Part shown: positions 45,805 to 56,080 of the stretch, in pieces
Layout of the letters: each line of letters begins with the position of its first letter
How positions within the stretch are numbered: the stretch's first letter is position 1
Assembly: GCA_903904835.1 (NCBI GenBank)
Contig: CAIVEI010000162.1
Location: 1-64,000, forward strand
From: an uncultured Schlesneria sp.
GTDB lineage: Bacteria; Planctomycetota; Planctomycetia; Planctomycetales; Planctomycetaceae
Direction of reading: 5' to 3'
DNA length: 64,000 bases
Made by a program: the position numbers and the translations under genes
The notes under the pieces: model-generated
Told to the model about the DNA's origin: nothing
Database searches by the model: none
What the model saw: only the letters and a program-made list of their open reading frames with translations

Positions 45805-48800
45805 ATGGTACTTCGATCTTGGTTGGCATCGGTTTTCGGACGCTTGAAAGTTTCGTCGGCTCGTACGCGAAGTCGCAAGCGAAGGACGATTCAATCGTCG
45901 ACAACACATGTTGTCGAAATGCTCGAACGGCGTCAGATGCTGACCAATCTGGTCGTGACCTCAAGTGCCGGGACTATCGCCCAGTCTGCGGGCGTCAACA
46001 ATTACTATATCAACGAAGAATTTACGATCTCTCCTTACCCAAAAAACACGACGAATGTAGGAGATCAAGTCGCGAATATCTTTGTGTTCGACCCCAATAC
46101 CGCCGCAACGACAACGCCCCCTATTCCTGTGTACAACGTAGGCAACACGGCGATCACCGGCGGGAATACCAACAACGCATTCCAAATGGCGGTTGTCGGT
46201 GGCCAGGATGTCATCGAGGTGTGGAACCCCTATGCCCTCGACGCAGCGGTCAATCCGGTGTTCCACTTGACGCTTACGTCGACGGACACCTTGAATAATC
46301 AGGGCACAATCAATGTGACGATTAATCTGATTACGCATACGGTTCAATATCTAAACCAAACTCAATCCGAGAGGGCACCCGTCGTACCACAGTACCCGTA
46401 CGGACAAAATCTGTACGGAGACGGATCGGGGGCAAGTGCAGGGCAGCAAGGCCCCGTTACGCCTTACAGCACTGCCTCTAATCAAATCATTCAGGGTGGT
46501 GACGATAACACCACCTCGCCTGCCACTTACCCGGGAATACCTACGGGGGCTCCTTTAAATGGAGCGTTGGCGATTTCGCATGCGGGAGTCAACGTGCTTC
46601 ACGTAGCAGCAAACAGTGCTGCGGGTACGGTCGTGGGCAATGTGACGGCGGTTTCACCCGATAGTAATTTATTCACGTCAAATCTGTCATACGAATTCGT
46701 CGGAAACGTCCCAGGAAGAGACGCCACACATCCAGCTTTTGCCATCAATTCATTTACTGGACAGATCACAGTCCTCGACCAGGCCTACCTGAATTTTGAA
46801 GATCGAGCGACACCGAACACGGTTGCTCCGAATGAAGTCGGCAATCTGGGTCAGGGCGGATTGAAGATTAACGTATCTCCTCCGTATCAGGACGTGGTCT
46901 TTGCCGTTCAGGTTCGAGCCACCGATGCAGTCGGTAATTTTTCGCAGACTGCCGTTCCAGACAGTTTAGTTAACAAATATACGGGCAAGCCAATTAATGG
47001 TGACGCAGTTGGTTCCAACGGCACCAAAACAACGGACACGTTTTTGTTCATCCGAATGCTTGACGTCGGCAAGACGCTCCCGAGCGTCGTCAACGCCACG
47101 AAAAGTTTGAGCGTTAACGAAACCGCATTGCAAGGCAGCAGCGTCGGTTTCTTCGACATGGTTGCTGGGACGCCCGACTTCTTTACGCCAGGAGGCACGT
47201 CGGTCCGAGTTGCACAATCAGGTTTTAATGCGAGCCAGCCACAAGAACGGATGAGTTACTTCATCATCGCTGGCAATACCAACGGTGCTTTCGCGATCAA
47301 TCCCGACACCGGTGAAATCACAGTCAATACGGCGAACGGACTCAGTTATCTGACCCAAAACTCCTACAATCTGACGATCAAGATCGTCACTGACAATCCT
47401 GACGCCGACGTGCTTGGTTACTCGCAGAATGTCGCACCGCTATCCACAACCGCCAGTTTGCACATAACAGTAAATCCGGAAGCGTTGCCCGTCACTGTCG
47501 CCAATAGCTTCACGTACTCAATTCCAGAAGCGTCGAAGAATGGCACTTACGTCGGTCAGGTCGTTGCAACCGATCTGGACACCCAGGTCCCACCATCGGC
47601 CGGAGGTCCGGGCGTTCTCACGTACAGCATCGTCAGCGGCAACTCGATCACCATCGGCGGCACGACGTACAGTGGAAACGTTGGAGACGTCCCTAACAAG
47701 GGGATATTCTCCATCGATAGCAAGGGCAATGTCACCGTTAACAATCTGACGGGACTTTCCAATGCCGCCGTGCTCAGTTATTTGCAGCAGAATTCGTTTG
47801 CCTTGAGCGTGCTTGTAACGAACACGTTCAACGGTGTCGTCACCACTGCGACCACCACAGTGAACATCAATCTCACCAAGATTGATACGACCGCCCCCAC
47901 AATCACACCTGGTAGCGCAACGATTGCTGAACGCTCTGCGAATGGAACAGTCGTTGGACAAGTTAACGCGAGTGCAGGTCAATCAGACTTCAGCATCGCG
48001 AGCTATGCGATCATCAGCGGCAATCTTGGCAATGCGTTTGCGATTAACAACGCGACCGGGCAAATCACCGTCAATAATTCGTTGGCTTTGAACTATTACG
48101 GTCCGAATGGTCTTCCGAATAATCCGTTCACGCTGGGAATTAAAGTCGTTGACAACGGTACTCCGTCCCCTCTGACGGCAACGAGTACATTTACGGTCAG
48201 TCTGACACAGGTCAATCTCCCTCTGTCGATGTCAAACCAGAACTTCAAGGTTAACGAATATACCCCGTTCCTGGGCACGGGCACGACGGTTGGTGCCTAC
48301 GTCGGTACCGTCTCAATTACTGACCCCGATAACCCTCCTGTCCCTCCAACCGGACAGACGTTTACCATTGACGGTGGTAATTTCGGTGTTGGCAGCAGCG
48401 TCAGCGCATTCAGCATCGACAACAACGGCGTTATCACCGTCGCTGATCCGACGCAACTTGTCTATGACATCAATCCAACGTTCTCACTCATCGTAACCGT
48501 GCACGAGGCTGGGGTCCCTTCCTATGCGACGACTGCGACCATGACGGTGACCATCACACAGCAGCAAGACGCTCCAGCCCTAACCTCACAAATTTTTAAT
48601 GCGCTTCCTGAGCACAGCCTTACTGGTGTGACTGTCGGGAATGTCATTGCCAGCGCCCGCGATAACCTCGGCGGACCTTTGGTCTACTCGATCACCGGCG
48701 GCACTCCAGCATCCGCAACGAGCGCATTTGCGATTGATCCGAACACGGGCAAGATTACTGTGGTCGACCCGCATTTGATCGACTTCGGTAAGTCACCGCA

Positions 48801-51800
48801 GTTCAAGCTGAATATTACTGCGACTGACACGACCGGTTCCATCTACTCCACGACTGTCACAGACACGGTCAACTTGATTCCGGGTCTTCCTTCGCCACCA
48901 AAATTGACCCAAAACCTGTCCGTGCCACTCAATGAGTTTACTCCGAACTCAACACCAGTGATTACCGATTCCGCAACGGGCGGAACAGGGCCCTATACCT
49001 ATTCGATCATTAGCGGTAACACCCTGAATGCCTTTGCGATCTCATCCGCAGGCGTGATCTCGGTTAATAACAGTGCAGCACTCAATTATGTGAAGAACCC
49101 TGTCTTTACCTTGAAGATTCAGGTCACCGATAGCTCAATACCTGTGATGGGCGACACAGCGACGATTACGATTAATTTGAAGCAAGTGGATGTAAAGCCC
49201 TCGCTGATTAATATTGAATCGAACGATTTGGTCTACGTCCAGAACACGTCGACTTACTCGACTCCAGCTGTGTACAACATCCTGCCTGTGACTTCGACGA
49301 TCATCGCAACCTCGCCAGAGGTGAACGCTGCCTCAACAGCGACTGTCTCGATCTCGAATAACTACAAAGCGGGCCAGGATCAACTGGTTTATAACCCAGC
49401 CAAGCCGATCGGAAACATTACCGTTGACTTGGTGCACAGTACTCCGCAGACGCTGGTCCTCACGGGCGTCGACTCGTTCACGAATTACCGCTATGCCTTG
49501 CAAGCGGTCCAGTTCGAGAACACGTCGTTTAACCCGAGCACAGCGGTTCGAACGGTCTCCTTCCAGATCACGGACGATAATGTTGGTGTTAATGCGATCG
49601 ATGCTCAGGGAGTCCTCACTAGCAGCACCGTCACTCGCAAGATCGATGTGGTTCACGTCAATAGTCAACCACATCTCTCACCCGTCAACACATTTGCGTC
49701 CTACACCGAAGGAAACGCTCCGGTTGCCATTAACCCGGGGATTGTCGTTCAGGATGCCGATGATGGGACGCTGGCGAATGCAACCGTGACGATCACGAAT
49801 TACGTCGCAGGCGAAGACCAACTCGGCTTCGTTAACGATGGTTCGACGATGGGCGACATTACCGTTGCTGGCAACGCGAACGGATTGCTGAGTTTGACAT
49901 CCCCCTCCGGTACCGCGACCATCGCAAACTGGCAGTCAGCACTCAGTAGCGTGACCTATGCCAATACCAGTGGCGATCTCAACCCGATCAGTCCGACAAT
50001 CACGTTCACCGTCGATGATGGTCATGCTGTCAACAACATCAGCAATACCGTGACGACCACCGTGACAACGACGCCGCTCTTCCCGCCAGTTCTCTCTGTT
50101 CCTGCTCCTTACACGCTGCAATACACAGAAGGAGCACCAGCAGCGATTATCGAGCCGCAAATCACGGTGACGAGTCCAAGCAATGTCAATATCACGACCG
50201 CAACGGTCACCATCAACGACTACACTGTTGGTGATGTGATTACCTATAACCCCAACCCCAACAGCACGCCGGTCCTTGCACAAGTCAATGGTGGCGTGGT
50301 GAATTTGTACTTGCCGGTTGGCACAACAGCGACCGCCAACCAGTGGGCTTCGGCGTTGGAGGGGATCGATTACTACAATAACAGTCTGACGTACAACGCA
50401 TCGTTGACCCGATCGGTGTCGTTCCAGGTGAATACCGGTGGAGCGCTCAATCCGCTCAGCAATGTTCTCACGACGTCGATCAACATCACTCCCGTGAAGC
50501 ATTCGCCGTCGCTTTTGAATCTCGAAACCATTGATGTCGGCTACACTCAGGGGACGCCTGCCAATATCACGAACACAATTACTGTGTCCGACATTGACAG
50601 CATCAACCTGACGCAAGCCACGGTGACGATTTCCCAGGGTTATATCGCTGGCCAGGACTTCCTGAATTTCACTGACACGGCGACGATCAAAGGAAAGTTT
50701 GCAAATGGCACCTTGACCTTGACCGGTAGCGATAGCATTGCAAACTACCAAGCCGCCTTGCAGTCGATCACCTTCAGCACCGGTAACAACCCAGGAAAGG
50801 GTCAACGTGCAGTCACATTCAATGTGATTGACGACGGTGGCAAGTCCAGTCTTAACACTCCGACTCGATACATCGATGTGACACCGGTTTATGCTCTTCC
50901 GGTCTTGTCGAACATCGAATCAACAACGCTGCAATACAATCAGGACCCCGGTCCAACATACGCGAACAGCATCACGCCGATTTCGAATACGATTCAGGCG
51001 TCCGATGTTGACAGTCTTGTGTTGAATGGTGCGACAGTTCAAATCCTCGGTAATTACGCTCCGTTCCAGGATCTGCTCGTCTTCAACAACACCAGTAACA
51101 TCACTGGTACATGGGACAGCAACAGTGGAACGATGACGTTGAGTGGACAGGATACGCTCGCCAATTACGCTGCCGCACTGCAATCGGTCTCGTACCAGAA
51201 CAGGGCGGACAACCCAAGTTCGTTGACGCGAAATGTTGTGTACACTGTGTCCGTTAATCACGGTTATCCTGATCCTACCTATCCGGTACAGACCAGCATT
51301 CCCGTCTCACGAGCCATCCAGGTCAACCACACCAATAAGCCACCGGTGTTAACGGTCGTGGACACGTCGCCGTTGAGCTACACAGAGAATACGACACCAG
51401 TCGTGATCGCTCCGAACATCCTCGCAACGGATGCGAATAGCAATACGATCACTGGTGCGACGATTCAAATTACCGGAAACTACAATGCCGGCCAAAGTCT
51501 CGATACGTTGGCGTTCACCAACACGTCCAAGATCACCAGTAGCTGGAATGCTACCACCGGGACATTGACGCTGACGGGGAACGATACTGTTAGCAACTAC
51601 CGAACGGCATTGCGTTCGATTACGTTTGCTAATAACCAGGACGCCGTGACGGCTCCACAGAGAACAGTGAGCTTCACCGTAACGGACGACAATCCGCTGA
51701 ACAGCAATACGGTGACTCGCAACATCAATATTACCACCGTCAATCAACCTCCTGTTCTCTCGGGAATCGAATCGACGCCGGTGATCTTTAAGATCAACGA

Positions 51801-52974
51801 TCCGAACACGACCAATTCAAGACCGATTACCTCGACGACCGTAGTCACCGACTACGATAGCCCGAACTTGCGGTTTGCGTCGATCAAGATCACCGGGGGC
51901 TATGTTCAAGGTGAAGATCAGTTGGTCATTGATGGTTCGGCAATCGGTACGCTTTATCCCGCATGGAATGCGGCCACCGGTGAATTGACGTTGTCAGGAA
52001 CCGCGTCGCAGAGTGTTTACCTGAAGGCAATCACCGGTGTGGTCTATCTCAACCACGCTGCAACGCCGACGGCGACGCCTCGTATCGTCAGCATCCAGGT
52101 CTTCGATGATCATCTGGTGCCAAGTAATGTTGTTGCCAGAAGCGTGTCGTTCTCGGCAACAAACATCCCGCCGAGCGTGTCGATCAATGCCGGTAGCCCG
52201 CTGGTGTACGCTGAGCAATCCGCAGCAGCACCAATCGCCCCGGCCTTAACCGTTGTTGATCCAGACAGTCCAAATATGGTCTCCGCGACCGTTGCGATTA
52301 CGGCTGGTTACATCCAGGGTCAGGATAGCCTGATCTTTGCGAATACCCCTCACATCCAGGGGAGTTGGAATGCCTCGACAGGGGTACTGACACTGAGCGG
52401 TGTGGATTCGCAAGCGAATTACCAGGCCGCGATGGAATCGGTCAAGTACTACAATTTGAGTAATAACCCGAACAACAGCACAAGGACCGTCAGCTTTGGT
52501 GTGAGTGATGGGCTGAACCTCAGCAATGCGGCCAATCAGCAAATCAACGTTCAGGGAATTAACGTTCCACCGACGATCGCAACGAACTCCAGTGGGCCTG
52601 TGGTTTACTCGCAAGGTAGCAGCACTAACCCCAATTCAGTCGCCGTTGTGCCAGTGTTTACCGCTCTCGATCCAGAAAGCAATATCCTGACGAAAGCAAC
52701 CATTGCGATCACGCCTGGTTCTTATCAGAAAGGCAACGATGTACTGAGCTTTGTCAATACGAAAACGATTACTGGATCTTTTGACGCTCAGACGGGAATC
52801 CTGACACTAACAGGAGTCGATTCGGTCTCGAACTATCGTGCTGCGATTCGAACAGTGACATACCAGTTTGCTAATGCAACTGCGATCGGTTCGACAAAGA
52901 CGATCAGCTTGCAAGTTCTGGATGGTATTAATTTCAGCAACACCGTGACACAAGACATCTGGGTTAATTCCTGA
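45805..52974 (+). CDS. Giant secreted cadherin-like surface protein
   Basis: This protein of about 2389 residues begins with a basic N-terminus and the motif VEMLERRQMLT, a variant of the LEPR-XLL signal seen at the start of giant planctomycete surface proteins. The first 1,100 residues hold about seven cadherin-like repeats (GTVVGQV, YSIISGN, NAFAI, TGQITV themes; repeats begin near 46597, 47104, 47515, 47920, 48239, 48592 and 48918). The rest is nine copies of a different, about 135-residue domain (see findings). There is no C-terminal sorting signal or RTX motif. It ends at a strong terminator. The start at 45805 is preferred over 45760. It probably acts in adhesion or as a surface layer. 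Confidence 0.85.
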   Translation: MVLRSWLASVFGRLKVSSARTRSRKRRTIQSSTTHVVEMLERRQMLTNLVVTSSAGTIAQSAGVNNYYINEEFTISPYPKNTTNVGDQVANIFVFDPNTAATTTPPIPVYNVGNTAITGGNTNNAFQMAVVGGQDVIEVWNPYALDAAVNPVFHLTLTSTDTLNNQGTINVTINLITHTVQYLNQTQSERAPVVPQYPYGQNLYGDGSGASAGQQGPVTPYSTASNQIIQGGDDNTTSPATYPGIPTGAPLNGALAISHAGVNVLHVAANSAAGTVVGNVTAVSPDSNLFTSNLSYEFVGNVPGRDATHPAFAINSFTGQITVLDQAYLNFEDRATPNTVAPNEVGNLGQGGLKINVSPPYQDVVFAVQVRATDAVGNFSQTAVPDSLVNKYTGKPINGDAVGSNGTKTTDTFLFIRMLDVGKTLPSVVNATKSLSVNETALQGSSVGFFDMVAGTPDFFTPGGTSVRVAQSGFNASQPQERMSYFIIAGNTNGAFAINPDTGEITVNTANGLSYLTQNSYNLTIKIVTDNPDADVLGYSQNVAPLSTTASLHITVNPEALPVTVANSFTYSIPEASKNGTYVGQVVATDLDTQVPPSAGGPGVLTYSIVSGNSITIGGTTYSGNVGDVPNKGIFSIDSKGNVTVNNLTGLSNAAVLSYLQQNSFALSVLVTNTFNGVVTTATTTVNINLTKIDTTAPTITPGSATIAERSANGTVVGQVNASAGQSDFSIASYAIISGNLGNAFAINNATGQITVNNSLALNYYGPNGLPNNPFTLGIKVVDNGTPSPLTATSTFTVSLTQVNLPLSMSNQNFKVNEYTPFLGTGTTVGAYVGTVSITDPDNPPVPPTGQTFTIDGGNFGVGSSVSAFSIDNNGVITVADPTQLVYDINPTFSLIVTVHEAGVPSYATTATMTVTITQQQDAPALTSQIFNALPEHSLTGVTVGNVIASARDNLGGPLVYSITGGTPASATSAFAIDPNTGKITVVDPHLIDFGKSPQFKLNITATDTTGSIYSTTVTDTVNLIPGLPSPPKLTQNLSVPLNEFTPNSTPVITDSATGGTGPYTYSIISGNTLNAFAISSAGVISVNNSAALNYVKNPVFTLKIQVTDSSIPVMGDTATITINLKQVDVKPSLINIESNDLVYVQNTSTYSTPAVYNILPVTSTIIATSPEVNAASTATVSISNNYKAGQDQLVYNPAKPIGNITVDLVHSTPQTLVLTGVDSFTNYRYALQAVQFENTSFNPSTAVRTVSFQITDDNVGVNAIDAQGVLTSSTVTRKIDVVHVNSQPHLSPVNTFASYTEGNAPVAINPGIVVQDADDGTLANATVTITNYVAGEDQLGFVNDGSTMGDITVAGNANGLLSLTSPSGTATIANWQSALSSVTYANTSGDLNPISPTITFTVDDGHAVNNISNTVTTTVTTTPLFPPVLSVPAPYTLQYTEGAPAAIIEPQITVTSPSNVNITTATVTINDYTVGDVITYNPNPNSTPVLAQVNGGVVNLYLPVGTTATANQWASALEGIDYYNNSLTYNASLTRSVSFQVNTGGALNPLSNVLTTSINITPVKHSPSLLNLETIDVGYTQGTPANITNTITVSDIDSINLTQATVTISQGYIAGQDFLNFTDTATIKGKFANGTLTLTGSDSIANYQAALQSITFSTGNNPGKGQRAVTFNVIDDGGKSSLNTPTRYIDVTPVYALPVLSNIESTTLQYNQDPGPTYANSITPISNTIQASDVDSLVLNGATVQILGNYAPFQDLLVFNNTSNITGTWDSNSGTMTLSGQDTLANYAAALQSVSYQNRADNPSSLTRNVVYTVSVNHGYPDPTYPVQTSIPVSRAIQVNHTNKPPVLTVVDTSPLSYTENTTPVVIAPNILATDANSNTITGATIQITGNYNAGQSLDTLAFTNTSKITSSWNATTGTLTLTGNDTVSNYRTALRSITFANNQDAVTAPQRTVSFTVTDDNPLNSNTVTRNINITTVNQPPVLSGIESTPVIFKINDPNTTNSRPITSTTVVTDYDSPNLRFASIKITGGYVQGEDQLVIDGSAIGTLYPAWNAATGELTLSGTASQSVYLKAITGVVYLNHAATPTATPRIVSIQVFDDHLVPSNVVARSVSFSATNIPPSVSINAGSPLVYAEQSAAAPIAPALTVVDPDSPNMVSATVAITAGYIQGQDSLIFANTPHIQGSWNASTGVLTLSGVDSQANYQAAMESVKYYNLSNNPNNSTRTVSFGVSDGLNLSNAANQQINVQGINVPPTIATNSSGPVVYSQGSSTNPNSVAVVPVFTALDPESNILTKATIAITPGSYQKGNDVLSFVNTKTITGSFDAQTGILTLTGVDSVSNYRAAIRTVTYQFANATAIGSTKTISLQVLDGINFSNTVTQDIWVNS
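49190..52974 (+). repeat. Nine tandem repeats of an about 135-residue domain
   Basis: Each unit begins with a PPVLS- or PSLxN-like phrase, followed by ATVxI-type strands, YxxGQDxLxF, WNxxTGxLTLxG and NYxxALxSVxY. Units begin near 49190, 49666, 50083, 50500, 50896, 51340, 51748, 52168 and 52567, with spacings of about 400-480 nt. Within units the phrase IQGSWN or ITSSWN precedes TGTLTLTG. They differ clearly from the cadherin-like units upstream. Confidence 0.8.
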
Positions 52975-53034
52975 TTAAGCAGTTCCAGATGACCCCGTAA
53001 GCCGTCTGTAAAGATTGCTTACGATTACAAAATG

Positions 53035-53076
53035 ACGTCGGGCCGCTCGTTAAAGCCGCCCGACGTTTTCTGTTTT
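53035..53076 (+). terminator. Intrinsic terminator of the giant surface-protein gene
   Basis: The arms ACGTCGGGCCGCT and AGCCGCCCGACGT form a 13-bp stem with one mismatch around a CGTTAA loop. They are followed by TTTTCTGTTTT. It lies 60 nt after the stop codon. Confidence 0.85.
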
Positions 53077-53109
53077 CGTCTCATGACGAGTCGAAATCGA
53101 GATTATTCT

Positions 53110-53179
53110 TTAGCCCGACGCGCAAGCGAGGGATCTTCATTCTGTAGAATGATAAGATCCCTCTTGCGCGTCGGGCTAA
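53110..53179. repeat. Long hairpin repeat of the TTAGCCCGACG family, copy 3
   Basis: The left arm (53110-53137) and right arm (53154-53179) pair along most of their length, with two bases missing from the right arm. A smaller palindrome (TCATTCTGTAGAATGA) at the tip extends the stem. It lies just downstream of the terminator, between convergent genes. Confidence 0.8.
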
Positions 53180-53218
53180 CGTTGTAAAGCGAGCTCCCGG
53201 CGAACTGCCTGCGGCGAC

Positions 53219-54112
53219 TCACCAGATCCGAGATGTCGGCAACTTCAAGTTTCCGCGATTCTTTTCAATGGCCTCATTCGCTTTCTTTTTGACACGGGGT
53301 TCCTGCGCCTGAAGAAGATTTTCGATCTCGTGGCGGGAGGCGTCGCCGATCCCTTTGGCCAGGTCTCCTCGAATCGCTCCGATCCGTTGAACATCAAGGT
53401 TTTTCAGAAATAGCTCAACACGTTTGACCTGAGGTTCAATGACCGTATCCGGGAGCAAGCTGTCAGGATTCGGCGAGGCCCGGATCATGACCTCGCAATG
53501 AGCAATCATCTCGATATCGGCTTCAGACACGGTCGAAGCATTCAACCCTTTGACTCCGAGCACCCAGTGCTCGAAATCGGCTCGACAACGAAGTTTCGCA
53601 GCCAGGCGGATGTCAAACTGAAATCGTCCAATGGCTTGTGGTTCGATCCGATCGATTACCAGTTTTAGTGTTTTTGCTGGATCGATCAGTTCGATTTTGT
53701 ATTTGTGCCAGGCTCCGTCGTTCACCGTCCGTTTGCTCTCTGATACACGAATATCAAACCCACGTTGTTGAACACGAAGTCCGTTAAAGATCTCTCGCGT
53801 TTTCCCCCAGTGCCGCAGATCTTCGTATTGATCGGGAATTGCGGTCAGCATGACCGCGCGAATGGTCTCTGACCATGTCGGAGTTTCGCTCAGTTTCGGT
53901 CCATCCAGTTTGGTCGTCACATCTGCGGCGAAAGGAACTCTTGCCTTAGGATCTTGAGAATTCGCAGGTTCAAGAGCCGATGCCAGAGATGGCTCCGCAG
54001 CCGAGACGGCAGCGCGAGTCAAGGCCGAGAATGAAACGAACGACAATAAGCCGAAGCGATGTAATCGAACCAGAAATTGATCGAGCAAGATCATTGTTTT
54101 CGCCGAATCCAT
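53219..54112 (-). CDS. Uncharacterised secreted protein
   Basis: This 297-residue protein has an N-terminal hydrophobic signal (LHRFGLLSFVSFSALTRAAVSAAEP). The mature part has WHKYKIELIDPAKTLKLVIDRI and QFDIRLAAKLRCRADFEHWV blocks, suggesting a beta-sheet domain. The C-terminal basic end has KKKANEAIEKN. No family was recognised. It starts 17 nt after the FHA stop, so the two are probably co-transcribed. Confidence 0.65.
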   Translation of the reverse strand: MDSAKTMILLDQFLVRLHRFGLLSFVSFSALTRAAVSAAEPSLASALEPANSQDPKARVPFAADVTTKLDGPKLSETPTWSETIRAVMLTAIPDQYEDLRHWGKTREIFNGLRVQQRGFDIRVSESKRTVNDGAWHKYKIELIDPAKTLKLVIDRIEPQAIGRFQFDIRLAAKLRCRADFEHWVLGVKGLNASTVSEADIEMIAHCEVMIRASPNPDSLLPDTVIEPQVKRVELFLKNLDVQRIGAIRGDLAKGIGDASRHEIENLLQAQEPRVKKKANEAIEKNRGNLKLPTSRIW

Positions 54113-54129
54113 TCGACTTCAATTGATGG

Positions 54130-54579
54130 TTACTCGCCATCCTCAAGAAACCGGACGTCACTGTCGCTGGTTCGCATCGGCTCCAGCGGATAGGGCCTGA
54201 AATCTTCTTCCAATTCTTTGACTGGTAATACGATTTCTTCGGTATTGAGATTTTCGACGTTGGAATCGTGATCCGAAAGATCGGGTTCACCTGGACCCAT
54301 TTCGACCCGAAATTTTTCACCCGCAAAGGCCAATTCATCACCGGGAAGAAGTGCACCTCGAACAACTCGTTGTCCGTTTACTTTCGTCCCATTGGTGCTG
54401 CCAAGATCGCGAATGAAAAGCAACCCATCAGTACGAACGATCAAGCAATGCATTTTCGAAACGCTAGTCGTTTCAAGGCAGATATCGCACAAATCGTCCT
54501 GTCGACCAACAAGCGTCACGTCACGAGTGATCTGGATGGGTTTCCCACCACCTTTAATCGGAACCAGATGCGCTCGCAT
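54130..54579 (-). CDS. FHA-domain protein
   Basis: This 149-residue cytoplasmic protein is a single forkhead-associated domain: TLVGRQDDLCDICL, SVSKMHCLIVRTDGLLFIRDLGSTNGTKVNG (phosphothreonine-binding loop with Ser, His and Asn in place) and LPGDELAFAGEKFRVE. The acidic C-terminal tail has PKDLSDHDSN-like polar sequence. FHA domains read phosphothreonine made by Ser/Thr kinases; the kinase in this window (19181-21415) is a potential writer. It is upstream of and probably coupled with the secreted protein. Confidence 0.88.
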   Translation of the reverse strand: MRAHLVPIKGGGKPIQITRDVTLVGRQDDLCDICLETTSVSKMHCLIVRTDGLLFIRDLGSTNGTKVNGQRVVRGALLPGDELAFAGEKFRVEMGPGEPDLSDHDSNVENLNTEEIVLPVKELEEDFRPYPLEPMRTSDSDVRFLEDGE

Positions 54580-54740
54580 GGAACACCGTTTTCATTCAGT
54601 CGGACGAAGACACACCTTTAACACGAGGGGCCTTATTGCACCGCGACTTCACTAAGGGGGACAACGGAAACATCGAGCGACGCACAATGCACAACTTTGA
54701 TACTGCTTTTCAAATGATTGTCTCAAAAGGGAAAGCAGAG

Positions 54741-55043
54741 TCAAGCGTGTTCTTGGCCAAGCGGAACAACGTAACGATTCGCGAGCTGTTCCTTGTGGAA
54801 TCGTTCGCCACGCGCGTCATACAAGTACAATAAATTGTGGTCAGAAGCCCAGACCGCTCCGAGCCGCACGCTGCGCGGGCCACGCAGCAGGAATTGAAGC
54901 CCGCAAAAGGTCCCTAATCGTTTGAGTGACGTTACTTCCAGCTCAAACTGGTCGGCAACGAGGTTCTCGTGCCAACAAAGACGCTCGTGGACGTAGCGAC
55001 GTAGCGCGTCCAGACCCTGGACGCCAGCCGTGGCTTCGATCAT
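54741..55043 (-). CDS. Conserved small protein of unknown function
   Basis: This 100-residue protein begins MIEATAGVQGLDALRRYVHERLCWHE and continues with a compact block, FCGLQFLLRGPRSVRLGAVWASDHNLLYLYDARGERFHKEQL. It lacks signal and membrane segments. It looks like a family I associate with planctomycete genomes, but I cannot name it or state its role. Codon use and the compact globular composition support a real gene. Confidence 0.65.
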   Translation of the reverse strand: MIEATAGVQGLDALRRYVHERLCWHENLVADQFELEVTSLKRLGTFCGLQFLLRGPRSVRLGAVWASDHNLLYLYDARGERFHKEQLANRYVVPLGQEHA

Positions 55044-55292
55044 CAGGCCGCCTCACTGCTCTCGTTGAAAATTCCATGGTGTTTGCTCAGGCAGGGTGCA
55101 TTCATCGGCAAGTACGTCAACCAACCTTTTCCGCACCTGCGTCCCTCGATCAGATTGTTAAAGGCCGCATAAACCTTCAACTTTACCACTGAACTCGCAA
55201 CGGAATATCAAAAAAATCTAATCATTGGGAACAATGGAAAACCAGACGGCATAACCCTTTTCGCTGTTCGTTCTGGCTCGTAGCATACTAGC

Positions 55293-56069
55293 ATGATTGC
55301 AGAATTTTCCTTGTTGATGACCTTCGGAATGAGCCTCATGTGGTGCCTGATGCCGCGCGCCCAGGTGACTTCTGGATTTTTTCGGATTCAAATGCTGATT
55401 GTTCTGGGACTGACCGTTCTGGCGATGCTGACGATGGGGCAACTTTCCAATGCTTCTGGAGAACGTCTTTCTGGCCAGATGTTGTTCTATGCCCGTGTCG
55501 CAGCGGGCATTGGAATTGCGTTTGGTTACGTCGGGTCCATCGCCTGGCTACTGGATCAACGCAGGATTGGGACAGTCTCGATGGTCGGCATCCTGGTTGC
55601 CATCCTGACAAGCTTGATTTGTTCGCGAGGCGGATTGGCCTGGCTGATGTCGCCCTCTGGTGGTTTTCATTTTCTGTCAAACATTGCCACGGCAAGTGTT
55701 CTCGGCGGTGCGGTCACGGGAATGTTGCTGGGGCACTGGTATTTGACCGCTCCAACGATGTCGATCGAACCGTTAAAAACGCTCTGCTGGTATTTTGCCC
55801 TGGCAATTGTTCTTCGGTTCGTGGTTTCAGCAATCGGTGCCATGACCGCCGGACACAACCTTCACGGCGGAGTTCAATGGACCTGGTTTGCACTCCGCTG
55901 GCTGGCTGGCATTCTCGGTCCGATGGCCATTTCGGTCATGGCGATCCGTATCCTCAGGTATCGGAATACACAGGCCGCAACCGGCGTCTTGTTCGCCGGT
56001 GTGATCCTCTGTTTTATCGGCGAGATGTCCGCCGCTCTTCTTTCTACCGAACTTCGAGTTCCCCTTTAA
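55293..56069 (+). CDS. Polytopic membrane protein
   Basis: This 258-residue protein has about seven hydrophobic segments, including IQMLIVLGLTVLAMLTMGQL, MLFYARVAAGIGIAFGYVGS, GTVSMVGILVAILTSLICS, LSNIATASVLGGAVTGMLLG, TLCWYFALAIVLRFVVSAIG, and ATGVLFAGVILCFIGEMSAA. No transporter or enzyme motif was recognised. The zinc-ribbon gene begins 11 nt after its stop (56081), so the two probably form an operon. Confidence 0.7.
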   Translation: MIAEFSLLMTFGMSLMWCLMPRAQVTSGFFRIQMLIVLGLTVLAMLTMGQLSNASGERLSGQMLFYARVAAGIGIAFGYVGSIAWLLDQRRIGTVSMVGILVAILTSLICSRGGLAWLMSPSGGFHFLSNIATASVLGGAVTGMLLGHWYLTAPTMSIEPLKTLCWYFALAIVLRFVVSAIGAMTAGHNLHGGVQWTWFALRWLAGILGPMAISVMAIRILRYRNTQAATGVLFAGVILCFIGEMSAALLSTELRVPL

Positions 56070-56080
56070 TCGAGTTTTTG

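Noticed and set aside
55340-56080. First part of a 402-codon frame running through the membrane-protein gene
   Set aside because: It is a shadow of the membrane-protein gene at 55293-56069; only the part from 56081 looks like real protein.
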